Shown piece by piece: positions 18,242-26,254 of a stretch of DNA of 64,000 nucleotides. The notes under the pieces are model-generated. The model ran no database searches. It was given only the letters and a program-made list of their open reading frames with translations, and was not told the origin of the DNA. Source of the DNA: Mesorhizobium sp. B2-7-2. GTDB taxonomy: Bacteria; Pseudomonadota; Alphaproteobacteria; Rhizobiales; Rhizobiaceae. The DNA is taken from NCBI RefSeq assembly GCF_006440775.1, contig NZ_VFTZ01000011.1, forward strand, positions 124,001 through 188,000, in the 5' to 3' direction. The stretch's first letter is position 1. Every line of letters starts with the position of its first letter. Position numbers and translations under genes: made by a program.

Positions 18242-19675
18242 ATGGACGCGAGGTCGGACAGGAACGCAATTCCGCTTGCGGTCGATCTCGACGGTACGCT
18301 GATTGCAACGGACCTTCTGTGGGAAGGCCTGTTCATCCTGCTCAAGAAGAACCCGCTCTATTTTTTTCTCCTGCCACTCTGGCTGATCGGCGGGCCGGCC
18401 CGCCTGAAGCAGGAAATCGCCGGCCGCGTCGACATTGACCCAGCCTCGCTGCCTTACCGCCAGGATCTGCTTGACCGGCTGCGCGCCGAGCACCGGGAGG
18501 GTCGCAAGATCGTGCTGGCGACGGGAACGCCGCGCAAATTCGCGGAGGCGATCGCGGCGCATCTCGGCATTTTCGATCATGTGCTGGCGACCGACGGTCC
18601 GCACAACATGACCTCCGACAGGAAATGCGCAGCACTTGTCGCCGCCTATGGCGATGCAGGCTTCGACTATGCCGGCAACAGCCGGCACGACCTCAAAGTG
18701 TTCGATGCAGCGCGCAACGCGCTCGTGGTGGCGCCCGACCGCAGCGCCCGGCGCTGGCAGGCGGCGCATCAAGCCGATGCCATGCCCTCACCGAGGCCGG
18801 CGCTGAGGACCTACGTCAAGATGCTGCGCATGCATCAGTGGCTGAAGAACGCGCTGATCGCCGTGCCGATGGTGCTGTCGCACGAATATTTCAACCCGAA
18901 CATGATCTGGGAGTGCCTGCTGGCGTTCGTTTCCTTCAGCGCCGTGGCGTCCGCCATCTATATCCTCAACGATTTCTTCGACCTCGCGCTCGACCGCAAG
19001 CATCCGACCAAGCGCAACCGGCCTTTCGCCAGCGGCGCATTGTCGATCCCATTCGGTCTCGGCGCGATCGTCGCGCTGCTTGCGATCGGCATCGCCGCAA
19101 GCCTCTTCCTTCCGATCGAATTCCTTGGCGTGCTTGCCGGCTATTTGGCCGTCACCACCGCCTATTCGCTGTCGTTCAAGCGCATGCTTCTGATCGATGT
19201 GCTGACGCTTGCGGGCCTCTACACGATCCGCGTGCTGGCGGGCGCGGCCGCCACCGGCGTCGACGTCTCCTTCTGGCTGCTTGCCTTCTCGATCTTCTTC
19301 TTCCTGTCGCTGGCGCTGGTGAAGCGCTTCGTCGAGTTGCGCACCACGGCCATCCCGCCCGGCGAGCGCATCGCCGGCCGCGGCTATCGCACCGAGGACC
19401 AGGAGATCGTCGCCCAGGCCGGCATGGCATCGGCCTTCTCCTCGGCACTGGTCCTGGCGCTCTATATGGACAGCCCGGCGGTGCGCGAGCTCTATCCGCA
19501 TCCCTGGCTGATATGGCCGCTGGCGCCGATCGTGCTTTATCTCACGATGCGCGTCTGGATCCTCGCCCGCCGCGACGAGATGCATGACGACCCGGTCGTC
19601 TTCATCATCCGCGACTGGCGCAGCCAGATCGTCGTCGCCATCGGCGCGGTCTTCCTCGTCGCCGGAGGCTGGTGA
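18242..19675 (+). CDS. HAD phosphatase-UbiA prenyltransferase fusion (DPPR-synthase-like)
   Basis: 477 aa. Residues 1-180 are a HAD hydrolase (nucleophile motif VDLDGTLIATD, acidic motif GNSRHDLKVFDAA). Residues 195-477 are a UbiA prenyltransferase with NDFFDLALDRKHPTKRNRP, the prenyl-diphosphate/Mg motif, and about eight membrane helices. In mycobacteria a UbiA enzyme makes decaprenyl-phosphoryl-5-phosphoribose and a separate phosphatase dephosphorylates it. Here both activities appear fused. The next gene is a DprE1-like oxidase whose start overlaps this stop, which supports a polyprenyl-phosphate pentose pathway. The acceptor lipid and sugar are inferred. Confidence 0.85.
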   Translation: MDARSDRNAIPLAVDLDGTLIATDLLWEGLFILLKKNPLYFFLLPLWLIGGPARLKQEIAGRVDIDPASLPYRQDLLDRLRAEHREGRKIVLATGTPRKFAEAIAAHLGIFDHVLATDGPHNMTSDRKCAALVAAYGDAGFDYAGNSRHDLKVFDAARNALVVAPDRSARRWQAAHQADAMPSPRPALRTYVKMLRMHQWLKNALIAVPMVLSHEYFNPNMIWECLLAFVSFSAVASAIYILNDFFDLALDRKHPTKRNRPFASGALSIPFGLGAIVALLAIGIAASLFLPIEFLGVLAGYLAVTTAYSLSFKRMLLIDVLTLAGLYTIRVLAGAAATGVDVSFWLLAFSIFFFLSLALVKRFVELRTTAIPPGERIAGRGYRTEDQEIVAQAGMASAFSSALVLALYMDSPAVRELYPHPWLIWPLAPIVLYLTMRVWILARRDEMHDDPVVFIIRDWRSQIVVAIGAVFLVAGGW

Positions 19676-21042
19676 TGGGGCACGAGCGCTTCGGCAGCTT
19701 CGGACTGGCGACCCCGCCGGCGCGCAAGGCGATCCCGGCGGACGAGGCGATCGCCTTGCTTAAACGCGGCGAGGCGAAGACCGGTTCGCTGCTCGGATAC
19801 GGCAATGGCCGCTCCTATGGCGACAGTTGCCAGAACGATGCGGGCATGGTGGTCGACATGCGGCCGCTCGACCGCATCCGTTCCTTCAATGCCGAGACCG
19901 GCGTGCTCGAGGCCGATGCCGGCACGCTGCTTTGCGATATCATCGCTTATGCCGCGCCCTACGGGTTCTTTCCGGCCGTGGTTCCAGGCACCCAATTCGT
20001 GACACTGGGCGGCGCGATCGCCAACGACGTCCACGGCAAGAACCATCATCGGCGCGGCACCTTCGGCTGCCATGTCGAGGCTTTGACGCTGCTTCGGTCC
20101 GACGGCCGGACCCATCGCTGTTCGGCGACTGACAACGCCCGTCTGTTCGGGGCGACGATCGGCGGCATGGGGCTGACCGGGCTTATCCTTTCGGCATCGG
20201 TCAAGCTGATGCGGGTTCCCTCGCTCGACATCATGGAAAGCGTGACGCGGTTTCGCGATCTCGGCGAATTCTTCGATCTTGCCGAGGCTGCCGACCAAGC
20301 CAACGAATATGCCGTCGCCTGGATCGATCAGCTTGCCAGCGGCCACGGACGCGGACGCGGCCTGTTGTTCACCGGCAACCATGCCGAAAACGGCTCGCAC
20401 GCCGCGGCGCGCGCCGGCAGCCGGTTCTCCGTGCCGGTGCAGCCACCATTCAATGTCCTCAATCGGCCCTTCCTCACCGTCTTCAACGCGGCCTACCGCT
20501 GGAAGAAGGGCAAGTCCCAGGCTCCGCGCCAGGCAGGCTATCAGGGCTTCTTCTTTCCGCTCGACGGGGTCCGCGACTGGAACCGGCTCTACGGGCCGCG
20601 CGGGCTTTTCCAGCACCAAAGCGTGGTGCCAGAGGCGAATGCGCGCCGCATCGTGCCTGTGCTGCTCGACGCCGCACGGCGGGCAGGGCAGGGATCGTTC
20701 CTGACCGTGCTCAAGCGCTTCGGCGACGTCCGCTCGCCGGCGCTGCTGTCGTTCCCGCGGCCCGGCTATACGCTGACGCTCGATTTCCCCAACCGGGGCG
20801 AAAGGACGTTGCGGCTGCTCGCCGAACTCGACCGCATCGCGGTCGAGGCTGGCGGCGCGGTGAACCCCTACAAGGACGCCCGGATGGGACCTGAGGCATT
20901 CGCCGCGTCGTTCCCGCAATGGCAGCGGCTGGAGGCGCTTCGCGACCCGGCTTTCCTGTCGAGCTTCTGGATACGGACGGCAAAAAGACTGGATGCAACG
21001 AGAGGCGTTTTTGAAGCCGCAGAATGGATAAAAGTCGAATAA
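19675..21042 (+). CDS. FAD-linked oxidase, DprE1-like (decaprenylphosphoryl-ribose oxidase family)
   Basis: 455 aa from ATG 19675 (TGATG overlap with the previous stop; GGAGG six bases upstream). The FAD-binding PP-loop GYGNGRSYGDSCQN and GTQFVTLGGAIANDVHGKNH are characteristic of the DprE1/VAO family. DprE1 oxidises the ribose C2 of decaprenyl-phosphoribose, the first epimerisation step to arabinose. Together with the preceding HAD-UbiA fusion and following SDR this suggests ribose-to-arabinose conversion on a lipid carrier. Inference from family and context. Confidence 0.85.
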   Translation: MGHERFGSFGLATPPARKAIPADEAIALLKRGEAKTGSLLGYGNGRSYGDSCQNDAGMVVDMRPLDRIRSFNAETGVLEADAGTLLCDIIAYAAPYGFFPAVVPGTQFVTLGGAIANDVHGKNHHRRGTFGCHVEALTLLRSDGRTHRCSATDNARLFGATIGGMGLTGLILSASVKLMRVPSLDIMESVTRFRDLGEFFDLAEAADQANEYAVAWIDQLASGHGRGRGLLFTGNHAENGSHAAARAGSRFSVPVQPPFNVLNRPFLTVFNAAYRWKKGKSQAPRQAGYQGFFFPLDGVRDWNRLYGPRGLFQHQSVVPEANARRIVPVLLDAARRAGQGSFLTVLKRFGDVRSPALLSFPRPGYTLTLDFPNRGERTLRLLAELDRIAVEAGGAVNPYKDARMGPEAFAASFPQWQRLEALRDPAFLSSFWIRTAKRLDATRGVFEAAEWIKVE

Positions 21043-21149
21043 ATCGTGGTAAATGAAAGGTTATACCGTGGTTTACTCAAAGCATCGTCGAGGCTTCACG
21101 AAATATTTGTGGGTTTGTAATAGGATCGCCCAAGGGCGGGGTGGCAACA

Positions 21150-21599
21150 ATGAAATACATAATCTTCATTCTCTTTACGGTCATGACCAATGCCGCAGCG
21201 CAGCTGATGCTGAAGCAGGGCATGATGTCGATTGGGCCGGTCTCCTTCGAAGGCGTCAATCCGCTCGTCAAGCTCTTGCAGATCGTGTTCAGCCCCTGGG
21301 TGTTCCTCGGCCTGTGCACCTTCGTCATCTCGATGGCATCGCATCTCTACGTGCTGTCCAAGGTCGAGCTCAGCTTCGCCTATCCGTTCCTCAGCCTCGC
21401 TTATGTCGCCGTGGCGATCTTTGCCTATTTCGTCTTCCGCGAGGACCTCAATGGCTGGCGCATCGCCGGCATCGCCTGCATCTGCGTCGGCACGGTGCTG
21501 ATCGCGCAGAGTGGCCGGGGAATGGGCGAGCAGGGGCATGAGGATCAGACAGCATCCATCAATCCCGACAAGATCGGCATAAGCGAGATCGTTCGATGA
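21150..21599 (+). CDS. EamA/SMR-like small membrane transporter (flippase-type)
   Basis: 149 aa from ATG 21150 (GGGCGGGG upstream; GTG 21141 is possible). About four hydrophobic helices, starting MKYIIFILFTVMTNAAAQLM, and an internal FAYPFLSLAYVAVAI match the small-multidrug/ArnE-type fold. In glycan operons such proteins flip lipid-linked sugars across the inner membrane, which fits the DprE1/UbiA neighbours. Substrate inferred from context only. Confidence 0.72.
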   Translation: MKYIIFILFTVMTNAAAQLMLKQGMMSIGPVSFEGVNPLVKLLQIVFSPWVFLGLCTFVISMASHLYVLSKVELSFAYPFLSLAYVAVAIFAYFVFREDLNGWRIAGIACICVGTVLIAQSGRGMGEQGHEDQTASINPDKIGISEIVR

Positions 21600-22603
21600 G
21601 ACATGTGATCTTCGGCGGCGACGGCTTCGTCGGCCGCCATCTTGCCCCCAAGCTCGCCGCCGACGGCGAGGATGTCGTCGTCGCCGATATCGTCAAGAGC
21701 GACCTGTCGCATTACCGCTCCATGCGTTTCGTCACCTGCGACGTCACCGATCCGGCCTCGATCGCGGCGGTCGGTCTCAAGGCCGGCGACATGGTCTACA
21801 ATCTTTCGGCCAAGATGCTGTCGCCGATCCAGGTGCGCGCCAAGCGGCACGATTTCTTCTTCCCGGTGAATTTCCACGGCACCGAGAACATCATCAAGGC
21901 GATGGACAAGGCCGGCGCCTCGAAGCTTATCCACTATACGACCGACATGATCTACGGCCACACGGTCGTGCTGCCGATGACAGAGGATCATCCGGTCGCG
22001 CCGCTCGGCGAGTACGGGCTGTCGAAGCTCAAGACCGAGGAGCTTGCCGCCGAATGGCGCAAGCGCGGCATGTCGATCTCGCTGTTTAGGCCGCGCCTGA
22101 TCATCGGTCCCGGCCGCCTCGGCATCCTGGAAAAGCTGTTCAAGCTGATCGACTGGAATTTTCCGGTGCCGATGATCGGCTCGGGCAGGAACCCTTACCA
22201 GTTCATCTCGGTGTTCGACTGCGCCGAAGCCGCCCGCGCGGCCTGGAAAGCCGGCGTGCCGAACGAGGTCTACAATCTGGGCTCCCTCAATCCGCCGCCG
22301 GTCAAAGAACTGCTCGGCGACCTGATCAAGCATGCCGGCTCCAAGTCGATCCTGGTGCCGACGCCCGGCTGGGCGGTCAAGCGCACGCTCGACCTGCTCG
22401 ATTGGTTGAACATGCCGATCATGGATCCCGAACAGTATCTGATCGCCGACGAGGAATGCCTGCTCGACGTGTCCAAGGCCGAGCGCCAGCTCGGCTGGGT
22501 GCCGCAATATCGCGACGAGGACATGCTGATCGCCGCCTACAACGAATATCGCGCCAAGATGGACGCCCACGCCGTTGCCACCAGACAGGTTCCCGCCGAA
22601 TAG
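21596..22603 (+). CDS. NAD-dependent epimerase/dehydratase (extended SDR)
   Basis: 335 aa; ATG 21596 overlaps the upstream stop (ATGA). Rossmann motif GGDGFVGRHL and catalytic YGLSK are present, with RPRLIIGPGRLG typical of extended SDRs. In the mycobacterial pathway the keto-sugar from DprE1 is reduced by the short SDR DprE2. This longer SDR could instead modify a nucleotide or lipid-linked sugar. Its exact role is open. Confidence 0.85.
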   Translation: MRHVIFGGDGFVGRHLAPKLAADGEDVVVADIVKSDLSHYRSMRFVTCDVTDPASIAAVGLKAGDMVYNLSAKMLSPIQVRAKRHDFFFPVNFHGTENIIKAMDKAGASKLIHYTTDMIYGHTVVLPMTEDHPVAPLGEYGLSKLKTEELAAEWRKRGMSISLFRPRLIIGPGRLGILEKLFKLIDWNFPVPMIGSGRNPYQFISVFDCAEAARAAWKAGVPNEVYNLGSLNPPPVKELLGDLIKHAGSKSILVPTPGWAVKRTLDLLDWLNMPIMDPEQYLIADEECLLDVSKAERQLGWVPQYRDEDMLIAAYNEYRAKMDAHAVATRQVPAE

Positions 22604-22626
22604 AGCGCGAAGGGGAGATTTTTCAG

Positions 22627-24102
22627 ATGACCGTCATGGCCAAGCCGGAACATACCGGAACGCGCACGCTGGTCGACGCGCCAGCGCTTTCGCCCACAGC
22701 AATCGCCAAGCCCGACCTGATCAGCGTCGAGCAGGCCAAGGCGATGGACATCGCCCGCATCACCGACCTGTTCAAGGCGCATCTCAACCCTGGACAGTTG
22801 CATTTCATGAAGCTGCTCGGCTTTCACAAGGTCAAGATCGAGCGCGCCGAGGGCATGTTCTATATCGACCAGAACGGCCGCAAGATCCTCGACTTCTTCG
22901 GCGGCTTCGGCTCGCTGGCCTTCGGCCACAACCACCCGCGCATTTTGGAAGCCCGGAAGAAATTCCAGGAGGAGAAGCGCCAGGAGATCGCCATCGCCTT
23001 CATGTCGCAATATGCGGCAGCTCTCGCGCACAACATCGCCAAATGCTCGCCCGGCGATCTCGACATGGTGTTCCTGGGCTCGTCGGGTTCTGAGGCCATG
23101 GAAGCGGCGGTGAAGCTTGCCGAGCGCGCCGCCGGCCCGAAGCGGCCGAAAATCGTCTATGCCGAGAATTCCTTCCACGGCAAGACCAAGGGCGTATTGG
23201 CGATCACCGACGGCCAGCTCTACCGAGCCGATTTCAAGGTGGCAGACAATGTCGTGCGCGTTCCCTTCGCCGACATCGACGCCGTCGAGCGCCTTTTCAA
23301 GACCGATCCGGAGATCGGCGTCATCGTGCTGGAAACCATCCAGGGCGGCGGCGGCATCATCCAGGCGCCCATGGAATACTGGCAGAAGCTGCGCGCGCTT
23401 TGCGACCGCTATGGCGTGCTGTGGGTCGCCGACGAGGTGCAGTGCGGCTATGGCCGCTCGGGCCGTTTCTATGCCTTCGAGCATTATGGCGTGGTGCCGG
23501 ATGTGACGGCGCTGGCGAAATCGCTCGGCGCCGGCAAGGCGGCGGTCGGCGCGATGATCGCGAGGCGCGACGTCTACATGAAGGCCTATGGCACGCCGAA
23601 GACGGCGATGATCCATGCCATGGCCACTTTCGGCGGCATGGGCGAGGCCTGCGTCACCGCGATCGAGGGCATCAACGTGCTCTATGATGAGGGGCTGATC
23701 GACAACGCCGCCTCGACGGGCGACTACCTTCTGCAGCGGCTGCAGGCGCTCAAGGAAAAATATCCGAAAATCATCAAGGACGTGCGCGGCAAGGGTCTCA
23801 TGATCGGGCTCGAGTTCCACGATTTCTCGCAGACCCTGCCGATGGTGCTCAGACCGGTGGTGAGCGTGCTCGACGACAAGCTTAAGGGCTCGCTGTCGGG
23901 CTTCGTCGGCGCGCTGCTGCTGCGCGACTACGACGTGCTCGTCGCCTTCACCGAATACAACCGCAACGTCATCCGACTCGAGCCGCCGCTGATCTGCCGG
24001 CCCGAGCATGTCGATCGTTTCGTCGACGCCTTCGACAGCCTGTTGTCGCGCGGCATCGTGGCGATCGTGAAGGATTTCGTGAAAAGCCAGGTCGGTAAAT
24101 AG
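22627..24102 (+). CDS. Class III aminotransferase
   Basis: 491 aa from ATG 22627 (AAGGGGAG upstream). PLP motifs: FGGFGSLAFGHNHPRI near residue 95, GSSGSEAMEAA (phosphate cup), LWVADEVQCGYGRSG and the Schiff-base lysine in ALAKSLGAGK. The family transfers amino groups at omega or sugar positions. In a glycan operon it may make an amino-sugar or aminated headgroup; an ornithine- or aminobutyrate-type reaction cannot be excluded. Confidence 0.88.
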   Translation: MTVMAKPEHTGTRTLVDAPALSPTAIAKPDLISVEQAKAMDIARITDLFKAHLNPGQLHFMKLLGFHKVKIERAEGMFYIDQNGRKILDFFGGFGSLAFGHNHPRILEARKKFQEEKRQEIAIAFMSQYAAALAHNIAKCSPGDLDMVFLGSSGSEAMEAAVKLAERAAGPKRPKIVYAENSFHGKTKGVLAITDGQLYRADFKVADNVVRVPFADIDAVERLFKTDPEIGVIVLETIQGGGGIIQAPMEYWQKLRALCDRYGVLWVADEVQCGYGRSGRFYAFEHYGVVPDVTALAKSLGAGKAAVGAMIARRDVYMKAYGTPKTAMIHAMATFGGMGEACVTAIEGINVLYDEGLIDNAASTGDYLLQRLQALKEKYPKIIKDVRGKGLMIGLEFHDFSQTLPMVLRPVVSVLDDKLKGSLSGFVGALLLRDYDVLVAFTEYNRNVIRLEPPLICRPEHVDRFVDAFDSLLSRGIVAIVKDFVKSQVGK

Positions 24103-24114
24103 AGGCCGCCGAGT

Positions 24115-25335
24115 ATGCTGACCAGGCCGTCCGCTCCGAGCAATCCGCTGGAACGGCTGACCGGCGCCGGCCTGGCGTGGGGCGAGGGAGCTTACGCGAA
24201 ATGGGCCGCGTCGATCGGCGCGGTCGCCTTCTCGCTCTATATCCTGCTGACCGCCGCGACCGCCTGGTTCATGCCCGACGCCAACTGGGACATGCTGCCT
24301 TATCTGGCGATCGCAGAGGAAAGCGCCTATCCCGATCCCCAGGCGCTGCATGACTATGCCTATGGCATGGTCAAGGCGGGCGTGTCGGCCGGCGATTACA
24401 AGGCGCTGACCGACGACGGCGGCGGTTTCCGCAGCCATATGGCGCAGAACGCTGCCGACTTCCATTCGCTGCTCGGCATGTACCGGATCAAGTTCCTTTA
24501 TGCTGAGATCCTGTCCGGCCTCAGCGATGTCGTCTCGCCGGTCGAGGCGATGCGGCTGGTGCAGGTGTTTTCCGTGCTTCTGTTCGGCGCCATAACGCTC
24601 GCCTGGCTGCGCGCGGAAGGCGCGCTGGCGCTGGCGCCTGTCGTCGGCGCGGTGCTGATCATGGCCGATCTCGGCGATGCCGCGCGCGCCTCGACACCGG
24701 ACCTTCTATGCTCGGCGCTGTTCCTAGGCGGCACCTTTGCCTATGTGCGCAAGCGCGAGGCGGCGACGGCGGTCCTGCTGTTCCTGGCTTTCATGGCTAG
24801 GCCCGACAACATCGTCTTCCTCGCCATTTTCGCGACGCTGCTCGTCGCTTTCCGTGAGAAGGCATGGGGCGCGCTGGCAGGCTTCGCGGCCTCTTTCGTC
24901 GCCTATTTCGCCATTTCGCATTGGGCCCAGCATCCCGGCTGGTGGCCGCATCTTTGGTTTTCCAGTATCGAGCAGCACTACAACATGGACGGGTTCGAGC
25001 CGCCGTTCTCCGTGGCCGCCTACCTGAAGGCCTTCGCCGCCTCGGTGATCCGCGCCATCAGTGTCAACAGCTGGGTCGGCGTATCGGTCCTGGCACTGGC
25101 CGGATGGTACAGCTTGAGCCGCGCCGGCTTCCGGCTCGACCGCCGCGCCGGCATCCTGCTGGCGGCGCTTGTGCTCGGCGTGCTGGCGAAGTTCACCGTT
25201 TTCCCGATTCACGACACCCGCATCTACTTCCCCAATCTTCTGCCGCCCTTGCTGCTCCTGGCCACCCCGCTGATGGCACTGTGGGCATCGGCAAGCCAAG
25301 GCAGGCACCGCGCCGCGCTGCAGGTCATTCCCTGA
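24115..25335 (+). CDS. Polytopic membrane protein of unknown function (GT-C-like)
   Basis: 406 aa, 12 bp after the aminotransferase. About nine hydrophobic segments and a large loop after the first helix containing MPDANWDMLPYLAIAEES, an acidic-residue-rich first loop like that of GT-C glycosyltransferases. Overall similarity to a named family is not recognised. Operon position suggests transfer of a lipid-linked sugar on the periplasmic face (inference). Confidence 0.65.
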   Translation: MLTRPSAPSNPLERLTGAGLAWGEGAYAKWAASIGAVAFSLYILLTAATAWFMPDANWDMLPYLAIAEESAYPDPQALHDYAYGMVKAGVSAGDYKALTDDGGGFRSHMAQNAADFHSLLGMYRIKFLYAEILSGLSDVVSPVEAMRLVQVFSVLLFGAITLAWLRAEGALALAPVVGAVLIMADLGDAARASTPDLLCSALFLGGTFAYVRKREAATAVLLFLAFMARPDNIVFLAIFATLLVAFREKAWGALAGFAASFVAYFAISHWAQHPGWWPHLWFSSIEQHYNMDGFEPPFSVAAYLKAFAASVIRAISVNSWVGVSVLALAGWYSLSRAGFRLDRRAGILLAALVLGVLAKFTVFPIHDTRIYFPNLLPPLLLLATPLMALWASASQGRHRAALQVIP

Positions 25336-25343
25336 GACAAGTC

Positions 25344-26099
25344 ATGAGCTCGCTTTCCAGTCTCGCGCGCATCCTTCTGTCGCTCGGCCTTCCGGTCGGC
25401 CTGCTCGATCGCGGCCCCTCCCTGCACGGCACGAAATTCCTGGCAAAGGCCGCGCTCAAGGCACGTTTCGGCAATGGCCGGCCGTTCCAGATGGTCAATG
25501 TCGGCGCCTGCGACGGCGCGCTTTTCGACGACGTGACGCCCTGGCTGCATCGCATTGCGGGGGCGCACGCGATGCTGGTCGAGCCGATCCCGTACAATCA
25601 GAAGCGGCTGCGCGCCAACTATCCGGATACCAGCCGCTTTGTCATAGAGCCGGTGGCGGTGACCAGGACCAAGGGCACGATCACGGTCCATACATTCGAT
25701 GCCGCGGCGCTTGAAGCCGGCACGCTGCCGATCGAGTTCATCGGCTGCTCGTCGGTCACCGACACCAATCTGATGTCGGGCAAGAACGCCTGGGGCGAGG
25801 CGGACGCCAACTTCAACAGGTTCGCGCCGCACCTGAAGGACATCGAAGTGCCGTCGGAGATTTTGCAGACGCTGCTCGACCGCAACGGCATCACCCACAT
25901 AGACGCTTTCCTGGTCGACTGCGAAGGCGCCGACTGGATGGTGTTCGAACAGCTCGACCTTGAGCGCTATCGCCCGGGCATGATCAAGATCGAGGTCGGC
26001 GCGCTGCCGGCCGCCGAGATCGGCCAGGTCGTGGTCAAGCTCAAGACCGCCGGCTATCAGGTCGGCTTCCAAGCCGAGGACGTCTGGGCATTCGCCTGA
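25344..26099 (+). CDS. FkbM-family SAM-dependent methyltransferase
   Basis: 251 aa from ATG 25344. The SAM-binding motif is VNVGACDGALFDDV (about 50-63), and the FkbM signature DAFLVDCEGADWMVFEQLD is near residue 195. FkbM enzymes O-methylate polyketides or sugars; in an exported-glycan operon a sugar O-methylation is likely. It is the last gene of the 18242-26099 operon. Confidence 0.85.
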   Translation: MSSLSSLARILLSLGLPVGLLDRGPSLHGTKFLAKAALKARFGNGRPFQMVNVGACDGALFDDVTPWLHRIAGAHAMLVEPIPYNQKRLRANYPDTSRFVIEPVAVTRTKGTITVHTFDAAALEAGTLPIEFIGCSSVTDTNLMSGKNAWGEADANFNRFAPHLKDIEVPSEILQTLLDRNGITHIDAFLVDCEGADWMVFEQLDLERYRPGMIKIEVGALPAAEIGQVVVKLKTAGYQVGFQAEDVWAFA

Positions 26100-26254
26100 G
26101 CTTAACCGCATCCAGTACCACGCTTGCGCGCGGGGTCGCGCCGTACCTGCGGCGTGTCGCAAACAGGCGGTAGCTCAATCCGCGACCTCTGCATATTGTG
26201 CGCCATTCGAAGGGCGCGCAAACGCGTCCGTCCATCATTCCGGAGTCGCGGGCA

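Noticed and set aside
22537..24465. Minus-strand open frame of 642 codons opposite the class III aminotransferase
   Set aside because: Antisense shadow; the plus-strand gene has all PLP motifs and a ribosome site.
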